In this document: positions 7,246 through 13,523 of the stretch, in pieces
How the letters are laid out: each line of letters opens with the position of its first letter
Numbering within the stretch: the first letter of the stretch is position 1
Assembly (NCBI GenBank): GCA_964558295.1
Contig: CAZLDQ010000064.1
Location: 1-26,176 of the forward strand
Origin: JBDKTH01 sp964558295
GTDB lineage: Bacteria; Planctomycetota; Planctomycetia; Pirellulales; Thermoguttaceae
Length of the DNA: 26,176 bases
Reading direction: 5' to 3'
Translations under genes and position numbers: made by a program
Notes under the pieces: generated by a model
Database searches by the model: none
The model's input: only the letters and a program-made list of their open reading frames with translations
Told to the model about the DNA's origin: nothing

Positions 7246-7638
7246 ATGAAAGTCGCCGTCCCCCAATGGCAAGGCCGTGTGTCGCCGGTATTCGATGTAG
7301 CCGGCCAGTTGCTCGTCGTCGAATTGGTCGACGGCCGGGCGGTTGCCCGCGAGGAAAAGCCGTTCCGCATGACCGGCTTCGACGAGCGCGTCCAGTATCT
7401 CGTTGACCTGGGGATCGATACGCTCATCTGCGGCGCGGTGTCGCAACCGTTGGAAACCCTCGTAGCGGAACGGGGCATCCGCGTTTTGGCCCGAGTGTGC
7501 GGCGACGTGGACGAGATCCTTCGCGCGTTTTGCGCAGGGACGCTAGAAGAGGATCGCTTTGCGATGCCCGGGTGTTGTGGAACGCGGCGACGCTTTCGCG
7601 GCCGGTGCCGTCGTTGGGGCGGTCCGCCGAATGCATGA
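7246..7638 (+). CDS. NifX/NifB-type (dinitrogenase Fe-Mo cofactor-like) protein with Cys-rich tail
   Basis: 130 residues. The start MKVAVPQWQGRVSPVFDVAG is the beta-1/loop of the Nitro_FeMo-Co fold (RNase H-like), and VDLGIDTLICGAVSQPL and ERGIRVLARVCGDVDEIL are its later strands and helix. In nitrogen fixers this fold carries FeMo-co precursors; in Desulfovibrio the Orange Protein uses it to bind a Mo-Cu-S cluster. This copy has cysteines C85 and C96 plus a short C-terminal tail with C110, C111 and C121 among Arg/Gly, which the core family lacks. No nif structural genes are visible, so a nitrogenase role is unlikely. It is first in the operon after the activator and 9 bp before the next NifX-like gene. 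Confidence 0.87.
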   Translation: MKVAVPQWQGRVSPVFDVAGQLLVVELVDGRAVAREEKPFRMTGFDERVQYLVDLGIDTLICGAVSQPLETLVAERGIRVLARVCGDVDEILRAFCAGTLEEDRFAMPGCCGTRRRFRGRCRRWGGPPNA

Positions 7639-7647
7639 GGAGTCGCT

Positions 7648-8010
7648 ATGAAGCTAGTTATCACCTCCCAAGGCAACACGCTGGAAAGCCTGGTTGATCC
7701 CCGATTTGGCCGAGCGAAATATTTTCTGCTCGTTGACACCGAGACCAATCAAGTGACGGCCCACGACAACGTGCAGAACGTCAATGCTCCGCAGGGAGCG
7801 GGTATTCAGGCCGCGCAGGCCGTTGCTCGGTTGGGCGCCGAGGCCGTCTTGACGGGCAATGTCGGCCCCAAGGCGTTTACCACGCTCCAGGCCGCCGGCA
7901 TCGCGGTTTACCCCGGGGCTTCCGGCACGGCTCAAGAGGCCTTGGCCCAATTTCAGGCGGGGCGTCTCGCAGCCGCCGACAAAGCGAATGTCGAGGGACA
8001 CTGGGTGTAG
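7648..8010 (+). CDS. NifX/ORP-like metal-cluster-binding protein
   Basis: 120 residues, start fixed by GAGGAG 7 bases upstream. The Nitro_FeMo-Co fold is clear: MKLVITSQGNTLESLVDPRFGRAKYFLL, with the family's DPRFGRA loop, then NAPQGAGIQAAQAVARLGAEAVLTGNVGPKAF and GIAVYPGASGTAQEAL. There is no cysteine, so any bound cluster would have to be held non-covalently, as in the Desulfovibrio Orange Protein. Of the three NifX-like proteins here this one looks closest in layout to ORP. It is cotranscribed with the preceding gene. Confidence 0.88.
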   Translation: MKLVITSQGNTLESLVDPRFGRAKYFLLVDTETNQVTAHDNVQNVNAPQGAGIQAAQAVARLGAEAVLTGNVGPKAFTTLQAAGIAVYPGASGTAQEALAQFQAGRLAAADKANVEGHWV

Positions 8011-8066
8011 GCCAATGGTGGGCCCCGCCAGTTCGGCCCGCCCTGCAGTCTGTTTCCCCGTTTTGC

Positions 8067-8084
8067 CGCGGCACTTGTGCCGCG
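8067..8084. promoter_or_regulatory. Perfect 8-bp palindromic hairpin between NifX-like and DUF5320 genes
   Basis: CGCGGCAC and GTGCCGCG face each other across TT, so RNA would fold into a GC-rich stem closed by a C-UUG-G tetraloop. No T-run follows, so it is not a classical intrinsic terminator. It may stabilise or attenuate the mRNA between the NifX genes and the DUF5320 gene, or act as a protein-binding dyad. Confidence 0.45.
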
Positions 8085-8155
8085 TGTTCCGTCGTACGTT
8101 TCATTCCCCTTTCCATTCCAAACCATTCATCAACCAAGAAAAAGGAGTACGAATC

Positions 8156-8524
8156 ATGCCAGGTGGAGACCGAACGGGTCCGATGGGCGCTGGCCCAATG
8201 ACCGGCCGTGGCGCCGGCTTCTGTGCGGGATTTGCTGTTCCCGGTTATGCCAATCGTGGCGTTTGTGGGCGTGGCTTTGGCGGCGGCTTTGGCCGTAGCT
8301 TCGGCGGCGGCCGAGGACGCGGCTGGCGCAACATGTTTTACGCCACCGGGCTGACCGGTTGGCAGCGTGCGGCCGCCGCGGCTCCCATGACGACGCCCCC
8401 GAGCACGCCGCCAGCGGAAAACGACGAACTCCAACAGCTCAGACAGCAGGCCGAAGCGGCCGCGGCAACCTTGGACGCCATCCGTCAGCGGATCGACCAG
8501 TTGCAAAACAAACCCGAAGCATAG
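8156..8524 (+). CDS. DUF5320 domain-containing small Gly-rich protein
   Basis: 122 residues from ATG 8156, with AAAGGAG 8 bases upstream. The start MPGGDRTGPMGAGPMTGRG is the DUF5320 signature, followed by AGFCAG and a Gly/Arg/Phe-rich stretch (about residues 37-60) and an aromatic patch. Residues ~85-122 are a helical, coiled-coil-like end (ELQQLRQQAEAAAATLDAI). Function is unknown. I recall DUF5320 proteins as typical neighbours of NifX-like and MinD-type ATPase genes in anaerobic bacteria and archaea, which is what is seen here. Two cysteines in the N-terminal third could help hold a metal centre. Confidence 0.85.
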   Translation: MPGGDRTGPMGAGPMTGRGAGFCAGFAVPGYANRGVCGRGFGGGFGRSFGGGRGRGWRNMFYATGLTGWQRAAAAAPMTTPPSTPPAENDELQQLRQQAEAAAATLDAIRQRIDQLQNKPEA

Positions 8525-8579
8525 GCGGCTGTTTCGTCTGAAACGACCTGCATTCCCCCGACGGAGATAGCATCCCCTG

Positions 8580-9428
8580 ATGAGACTCGCGGTGGCAAGC
8601 GGCAAAGGTGGTACAGGAAAGACCACCGTCGCGACCAACCTGGCTTATGCAGCTTCCAAGGTTGGTCGCACGGTGGCCTATCTCGATTGCGATGTGGAAG
8701 AACCCAACGGGCATCTCTTCCTGCGTCCCACGATGACCCACGAACAGTCGATCGACAAGCCGATTCCGGTGGTCGATCCGGCGCTTTGTGCGCATTGCGG
8801 CCGGTGTAGCGAGGTATGCCGCTATGGGGCAATAGCTTGTGTGGGAACGAAACCCTTGATCTTCACCGAACTGTGCCACGCCTGCGGCGGCTGCCTGCTG
8901 GCCTGTCCAGCCGACGCCATCCGCGAAGTGCCCAAATCGATCGGCCGCCTGCGCCAAGGCACATGCGGCCCGATCCGGTTTGCCGATGGGGTGCTGAATA
9001 TCGGCGAGGCGATGAGCCCTCCGGCGATCCATGCCGTCAAGGCTGCCGCCCCCGAAGCCGAACTGATCATTCTGGACTGCCCGCCAGGCACCTCCTGCCC
9101 GGCAATTGCCGGCGTGCGCGAGGCCGACCTGGTGCTCCTGGTGACCGAGCCCACCCCGTTCGGGCTCAACGACCTCAAGCTGGCCGTGGAAATGGTACGC
9201 GCCCTGGGGTTGCCGTTTGCCGTAGTGATCAACCGGGCCGACGCCGGCAACGAGGAGTCGCGTGAGTATTGCCAGCATAGTCGGATTCCGATCCTCGCCG
9301 AATTGGCCGATGATCGGGCCGTGGCCGAGGCCTATTCCCGCGGCGAGTTGATCTACGAGGCCGTGCCCCGCTTTGCCGAACAGATGCGCAAGTTGTTGGC
9401 CCGGATCGATGCGGAGGCGGCGGCATGA
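8580..9428 (+). CDS. MinD-superfamily P-loop ATPase with inserted 2x[4Fe-4S] ferredoxin domain (copy 1)
   Basis: 282 residues. It has a deviant Walker A, SGKGGTGKTT, at 7-16, with the signature Lys9 of the MinD/Mrp/CooC class, and DCDVEEPN at about 36-43. A ferredoxin insert carries two CxxCxxCxxxC motifs (C70/73/76/80 and C99/102/105/109). Downstream are LDCPPGTSCPAI (switch II) and the nucleotide-base region VVINRAD. Proteins of this build are thought to couple ATP hydrolysis to Fe-S or metal-cluster handling in the cytoplasm; a pair of them is encoded in the Desulfovibrio orp locus. Its stop overlaps the start of copy 2 in an ATGA, so the two are translationally coupled and may form a heterodimer (inference). 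Confidence 0.92.
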   Translation: MRLAVASGKGGTGKTTVATNLAYAASKVGRTVAYLDCDVEEPNGHLFLRPTMTHEQSIDKPIPVVDPALCAHCGRCSEVCRYGAIACVGTKPLIFTELCHACGGCLLACPADAIREVPKSIGRLRQGTCGPIRFADGVLNIGEAMSPPAIHAVKAAAPEAELIILDCPPGTSCPAIAGVREADLVLLVTEPTPFGLNDLKLAVEMVRALGLPFAVVINRADAGNEESREYCQHSRIPILAELADDRAVAEAYSRGELIYEAVPRFAEQMRKLLARIDAEAAA

Positions 9429-10363
9429 AAGAGCTCGTCGTGATTAGTGGCAAAGGGGGGACGGGCAAGACGTCGGTCGTCGCCGCGTTGGCCAGTCTGG
9501 CCCCCAAACCGTTGCTGGTCGACTGCGACGTCGACGCCGCCGACTTGCACCTGATCCTGACGCCCCGGATCGTACGCCGCGAGGAGTTTACCGGAGGCGC
9601 CAAGGCGAGAATCAAACCGGGGCATTGTACGGCTTGCGGCAAATGCGAAGAGCTTTGCCGCTTTGACGCCGTCTGGTTCGACGGCCCAGGCAACGGCCGG
9701 GTCCCCAAGACCTTCCGAATCGATCCGTTGACCTGCGAAGGGTGCGGCGTGTGCGTTGACTACTGCGCCGAAAAGGCGATCGAGTTCACTCCGGCCGTAT
9801 GCGGACAATGGTTTATTTCCGACACCCGCTACGGCCCCATGGTCCATGCCAGGCTCGCTGTGGCAGCCGAGAATTCCGGGAAGCTGGTCACCCAACTGCG
9901 TCGGACCGCCCTTGAGCTTGCCAACTCAACGGGCCTGGAGTTGGTTCTCTGCGACGGTTCGCCAGGTATCGGCTGCCCGGTGATTGCTTCGCTGACCGGG
10001 GCGAGCCTGGCTTTGTTCATTGTCGAACCGACCACCTCGGGACTGCATGACTTCAGCCGCGTGGCCGAATTGTCCGCGCAGTTGGGCGTTCCCGGCATCC
10101 TGGCCGTCAACAAGGCCGATTTGAACCTGCAAATGGCCACGTCCTTGGAGCAAGCGGCCCAGCGATACGGGATCGCCGTGGCCAATCGGATTCCCTACGA
10201 TTCGGAGGTTACCCGCGCCCAGATCGCCCGGCAGACGGTGGTCGAGGCCTCCGACGGCCCCGCGGCCCAGGCCCTTCGTTTGCTCTGGGCGCACGTCGAA
10301 CAGCGACTCCGCGCGACCTCTCCCTCGACCGCCGGTGGTCTGATACAATTGAACAATGATTAA
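9425..10363 (+). CDS. MinD-superfamily P-loop ATPase with inserted 2x[4Fe-4S] ferredoxin domain (copy 2)
   Basis: 312 residues. Walker A SGKGGTGKTS at 8-17, then DCDVDAADLH, then a ferredoxin insert with C68/71/74/78 and C104/107/110/114. Switch II appears as CDGSPGIGCPVI instead of the more usual 'D.PPGT' of copy 1. AVNKADLN and a longer C-terminal tail follow. The two copies share architecture but differ clearly in sequence, so this is an old duplication with separated roles rather than a recent tandem copy. The ATGA overlap with copy 1 implies matched synthesis. Role by analogy: ATP-dependent partner in the cluster assembly complex. Confidence 0.92.
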   Translation: MKELVVISGKGGTGKTSVVAALASLAPKPLLVDCDVDAADLHLILTPRIVRREEFTGGAKARIKPGHCTACGKCEELCRFDAVWFDGPGNGRVPKTFRIDPLTCEGCGVCVDYCAEKAIEFTPAVCGQWFISDTRYGPMVHARLAVAAENSGKLVTQLRRTALELANSTGLELVLCDGSPGIGCPVIASLTGASLALFIVEPTTSGLHDFSRVAELSAQLGVPGILAVNKADLNLQMATSLEQAAQRYGIAVANRIPYDSEVTRAQIARQTVVEASDGPAAQALRLLWAHVEQRLRATSPSTAGGLIQLNND

Positions 10364-10415
10364 TCTTCCTAAAATTCTCGGGGGCATCTGTCAGTTATTC
10401 CGTGAAAGACCTGCG

Positions 10416-11657
10416 ATGAGCGAATACGAAGCGCTTTCGCCCCAAGCGTTGGAACGGTTTGAACACCCGCGCAATTGGGGCCCCTTGGACCAGTCGAACG
10501 GCCACGCCCGAATTACCGGCCCCTGCGGCGACACGATGGAGTTTTGGCTCCAGGTGGTCGACGGGCGGATCGCCCACGCCCAGTTCACCACGACCGGCTG
10601 CGGCCCGTCGCGGGCCTGCGGGAGCATGGCCACGGAACAGGCGATCGGCCGCCCTTGGGCGGAAGCCCTTCGCATCGAGCAGAAGGACATTCTCCAAGCC
10701 CTTGGCGGCCTGCCCAAGGAGTCCGAGCATTGTGCGCTGTTGGCCTCCAACACGTTGAAGGCGGCCGTTCGCGACTATCAGGCCCGATCCCAAGCGGCTC
10801 GCTCGGGTGAGTGCGGCACCTGCTCCAAGGCCGATTGCCCCTCGAAAAGCCGCCAGCCGGAGGAAAGCGAAGAGGAATTCCTCGAGCGTCAGGCGCTCAC
10901 CCAGCGGATGTGCCAGATCGGCCAGAAGCTAGTGGTCATGTCGGGCAAAGGGGGCGTGGGGAAAAGCACGGTCGCGGCCAATCTGGCCGTGGCCCTCTCG
11001 TTGGCCGGTAAACGTGTGGGCCTCCTCGACGTCGACATCCACGGTCCGAGTATTCCCAAGCTGATGGGATTGGACAACAACCAGGTCGTCGTCAACGAAG
11101 GTGAAATCGTACCGCCGGAAATCGGCGACCTGAAGGTCATGTCAATCGGTTTCCTGTTGTCGAGCAACCGCGACGCCGTGATCTGGCGCGGCCCGATGAA
11201 ATACGGCGTCATCCGCCAGTTCCTCAAAGACGTGGCCTGGGGCGAGCTGGACTATCTGGTGATCGACGCCCCGCCAGGCACGGGGGACGAACCCCTTTCC
11301 GTAGCCCAGTTGGTTGGCCAACCGGCCCGGGCCGTCCTGGTCACCACCCCCCAAGAATTGGCCATCGCCGATGTGCGGCGTTCCGTGTCGTTCTGCCAGC
11401 GGCTCTCGCTCCCCGTGGCCGGAATCGTCGAAAACATGAGCGGTCTGGCTTGCCCACATTGCGGCAAAGTGATCGAACTATTCAAAACCGGCGGCGGCCA
11501 GTCGCTGGCCAAGGAAATGGGCGTTCCCTTCTTGGGTTGCATTCCGATCGATCCCCAGATCGTGGCGTGCGGCGATGCGGGCACGCCCTACATCCACCGT
11601 TTCGCGGAAAGCCCAGCCGGTCAGGCCTTCCGCACCGTCGTCGAGCAGATTCTCTAG
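10416..11657 (+). CDS. Fusion of IscU/NifU-type Fe-S scaffold with Mrp/NBP35-type ATPase carrier
   Basis: 413 residues from ATG 10416; an upstream ATG at 10356 would add 20 residues and overlap the previous gene. I prefer 10416 because MSEYEALSPQALERFEHPRN is how IscU domains begin. Residues 1-121 are an IscU fold with all three ligand cysteines (C37, C62, C106) and Asp39; an extra C68 makes the block GCGPSRACGS. Residues 122-170 are a linker with C133, C136, C141 and C166. Residues 171-413 are Mrp: Walker A GKGGVGKS (177-184), DVDIHGPSIPKLMG, DAPPGTGDE, and the carrier motif CPHC (C346, C349). Scaffold and carrier, normally separate, are joined, so a cluster could be built and passed on within one protein. 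It probably works with the two MinD-type ATPases and NifX-like proteins. Confidence 0.92.
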   Translation: MSEYEALSPQALERFEHPRNWGPLDQSNGHARITGPCGDTMEFWLQVVDGRIAHAQFTTTGCGPSRACGSMATEQAIGRPWAEALRIEQKDILQALGGLPKESEHCALLASNTLKAAVRDYQARSQAARSGECGTCSKADCPSKSRQPEESEEEFLERQALTQRMCQIGQKLVVMSGKGGVGKSTVAANLAVALSLAGKRVGLLDVDIHGPSIPKLMGLDNNQVVVNEGEIVPPEIGDLKVMSIGFLLSSNRDAVIWRGPMKYGVIRQFLKDVAWGELDYLVIDAPPGTGDEPLSVAQLVGQPARAVLVTTPQELAIADVRRSVSFCQRLSLPVAGIVENMSGLACPHCGKVIELFKTGGGQSLAKEMGVPFLGCIPIDPQIVACGDAGTPYIHRFAESPAGQAFRTVVEQIL

Positions 11658-11705
11658 TTCCTGCCCCTGTTCCCTTTCGCCGGTTATCGTGCCCCAGAAG
11701 AACCA

Positions 11706-11723
11706 CGGCGGGCAAGCCCACCG
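11706..11723. other. Hairpin CGGCGGGC-AA-GCCCACCG (one mismatch)
   Basis: The 8-bp arms differ from perfect pairing at one position. It lies between the IscU-Mrp gene and the third NifX-like gene. It resembles a terminator stem but has no T-run, so partial termination or mRNA processing is possible and complete termination is unlikely. Confidence 0.35.
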
Positions 11724-11764
11724 GCTAAATGGTATTCATCCAATCATCGAGAGAGAGAAAGTCC

Positions 11765-12103
11765 ATGAAAATCGCCATTCCTCTGGTCAACGGTCAATTG
11801 TCGATGCACTTCGGCCACTGTGAGAAGTTCGCCCTCGTGGAAGTCGACGACGCTTCGCGCAAAGCCACCGGCACCACGCTTCTCACCCCGCCGCCCCACG
11901 AGCCGGGCGTGCTCCCCCGTTGGCTGCACGAACAAGGGGCCAACTTGATCATTGCCGGCGGTATGGGCCAGCGGGCCATGCAGTTGTTCGCGCAAAACAA
12001 CATCCAGGTGATCGTCGGCGCTCCGGTCGATACTCCAGAAAACCTCGTCGCGGCCTACCTCAGCGGCACCCTCGTTGCGGGAACAAACGCCTGTGACCAC
12101 TGA
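11765..12103 (+). CDS. NifX/NifB-type small protein (third copy)
   Basis: 112 residues from ATG 11765; the frame extends upstream to 11729, but MKIAIPLVNGQLSMHFGHCEKF is the true family start and a purine-rich GAGAGAAAG precedes it. Family blocks: beta-1 KIAIPLVN, the HFGHCEKF loop in place of 'FGRA', LIIAGGMGQRAMQLFAQNNIQVIVGA, and PENLVAAYLSGTL. The HFGHC loop offers His and Cys ligands and differs from the other two copies, so this one may hold a different metal or cluster. The C-terminus ends NACDH. Its end overlaps the next gene's GTG start, so it is probably coupled to the thioesterase gene. Confidence 0.87.
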   Translation: MKIAIPLVNGQLSMHFGHCEKFALVEVDDASRKATGTTLLTPPPHEPGVLPRWLHEQGANLIIAGGMGQRAMQLFAQNNIQVIVGAPVDTPENLVAAYLSGTLVAGTNACDH

Positions 12104-12536
12104 GCCTGGCCAGCAATCCCTCACGACCTTACGCGCCCAAAGCCATCCCCAATGCGTCGTTTGTGGTTCGGCCAATGGGCACGGGCTGGGCCTGGAGTTT
12201 CAGCTTGTCGACGGCGGTGCAGTCGAAGCGTCGTTCGCCTGCGCACCGACCTTCGAAGGCTATCCGGCCACGCTGCATGGCGGCGTGATCTCAGCACTCT
12301 TGGACGGCGCGATGACCAACTGCCTGTTTGCCCATGGCCGGGCAGCCGTTACCGCCGAGCTGACCGTTCGCTTCCGCCATCCCGTGGCGATCGGTCGGCC
12401 CGTGACCGTCCGCGCGTGGATCGAATCCTCGCTGAGCCCTCTCTATTACTTGGCCGGCGAGGTTCGCCAAGCCGGCCAAGTGATGGCCACTGCCAAAGGG
12501 AAGTTTATGGATAGAACGGCCAAACGCTGGGATTAG
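12093..12536 (+). CDS. PaaI-family hotdog-fold thioesterase
   Basis: 147 residues from GTG 12093, which overlaps the preceding stop; TTG 12075 is an alternative. The family start HPQCVVCGSANGHGLGLEF is typical of this subgroup, with a CxxC. TLHGGVISALLDGAM is the central hotdog helix with the HGG active-site turn, and LTVRFRHPVAIGRPVTVRA is the following strand pair. PaaI-like enzymes hydrolyse acyl- or aryl-CoA thioesters. There is no obvious substrate link to the metal-cluster genes; it may simply sit at the operon end. It converges with the tetrapyrrole methylase gene with only 7 bp between stops. Confidence 0.82.
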   Translation: MTTEPGQQSLTTLRAQSHPQCVVCGSANGHGLGLEFQLVDGGAVEASFACAPTFEGYPATLHGGVISALLDGAMTNCLFAHGRAAVTAELTVRFRHPVAIGRPVTVRAWIESSLSPLYYLAGEVRQAGQVMATAKGKFMDRTAKRWD

Positions 12537-12543
12537 TCCGCCG

Positions 12544-13422
12544 TCACGGGGCCTTGGCCGGTTTGTCTTTGTGGTAGCGATACGTGAGAAAATCGCCCAC
12601 GTAGATCAGATACTCAAACGGCAGCCGGTCCGGCCCGACTTTCTCGAGGATCGTGCCCAGCGTCGCCTCGATCACTTCCTCCTTATCCTGATAGCCGGCG
12701 TACTTCACCACGGCCACAGGCGTCTCAGGCGGATAGTTGACCAGAAGCTTATCGATGAAGCTCTTGAACTCCGCACGCATCGTGAACAGCACCATCGTGC
12801 TATGATGGGCGGCCAACTTGTCGATCGTATCCGTCTTGCCAGGCCAATCGCTGGCCGTAAGGATCACCGACTTGGTTTCGTGGCTCGTGGTGATCCCACG
12901 CTTCAACGCGGCGTTGGCTGCGTTAAAGGAACTCACCCCCGGAACGACCACCGGCTTGAGATCCTCGAATTCCTCCAGACACCAGGCCGAGGGCCCGTAG
13001 ATGAGCGGATCGCCGCTGTCGAGCACAGCCACCGTCTTGCCCGCCTTCACCGCCTCGCGGACAATCCCAATGAACTCATTGCGTTTCCGCGTGATCTTCT
13101 CGCACGCGGCGCGCTCCTCCCCTTCCAGTTCCGACGGGTCTTGGCCATAGTAGGGAAATAGCCGCCAGTATCCGTCATAGGTCTTCTTGCCGTCGAGGTA
13201 AGCGGCCAATTTGGTCGACCAGCCCCGAGAGCAGAAGACCACATCGGCTTTGCGAATCACTTCCACCGCACGGAGCGTCAGGAGATCGGGATCGCCGGGG
13301 CCCACGCCCACCAGGTAGAACTGTGTCCCCTCGGCAAAAACCAACTCGCCGTCCAGGAAGGCCGTGAATGAAAACACCGCCAACGCGGCGAACAGCACTG
13401 AAAACCTGAGAGCCTTGCGCAT
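12544..13422 (-). CDS. SAM-dependent tetrapyrrole (corrin/porphyrin) methylase-like protein with apparent signal peptide
   Basis: 292 residues, AAGGA 7 bases before ATG 13422. Residues 1-30 look like a cleavable signal peptide: MRKALRF, a hydrophobic core, then LVFA before EG. From 35 onward it is a tetrapyrrole methylase: YLVGVGPGDPDLLTLRA (the GxGxGD SAM-site start), ADVVFC, AVLDSGDPLIYGPSAW (GDP motif 137-139), VVVPGVSSFNAA, and PVAVVKYAGYQDKE near the C-terminus. The family methylates uroporphyrinogen, precorrins or related rings in the cytoplasm. Export of a SAM-using enzyme would be odd; the leader may instead anchor it. The gene is convergent with the metal-cluster operon, and no cobalamin or haem genes are visible nearby. 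Confidence 0.83.
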   Translation of the reverse strand: MRKALRFSVLFAALAVFSFTAFLDGELVFAEGTQFYLVGVGPGDPDLLTLRAVEVIRKADVVFCSRGWSTKLAAYLDGKKTYDGYWRLFPYYGQDPSELEGEERAACEKITRKRNEFIGIVREAVKAGKTVAVLDSGDPLIYGPSAWCLEEFEDLKPVVVPGVSSFNAANAALKRGITTSHETKSVILTASDWPGKTDTIDKLAAHHSTMVLFTMRAEFKSFIDKLLVNYPPETPVAVVKYAGYQDKEEVIEATLGTILEKVGPDRLPFEYLIYVGDFLTYRYHKDKPAKAP

Positions 13423-13467
13423 CGGATGTCCTTTCTTTGTAGAAATATGGCTCTAAAGGAACGGGCC

Positions 13468-13523
13468 CAACCCAAGGGCAATTGCGTTAAAACTCCAACC
13501 CAAGGGCAATTGCGTTAAAACTC
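13468..13523. repeat. 28-bp perfect tandem duplication covering the 3' end of a DUF1559 gene
   Basis: Two identical 28-bp copies, 13468-13495 and 13496-13523, abut directly. The second copy contains the last codons and TAA of the DUF1559 gene at 13515-14525 (minus strand), so the duplication copied the gene end, including its stop, into the intergenic space. Each copy contains the palindrome GCAATTGC. Perfect identity suggests recent slippage. Confidence 0.85.

Noticed and set aside
7246..12103. Nitrogenase cofactor (nif) cluster
   Set aside because: Only NifX-fold, IscU-type and Mrp/MinD genes are present; no nifHDK, nifEN or radical-SAM NifB motifs are visible.
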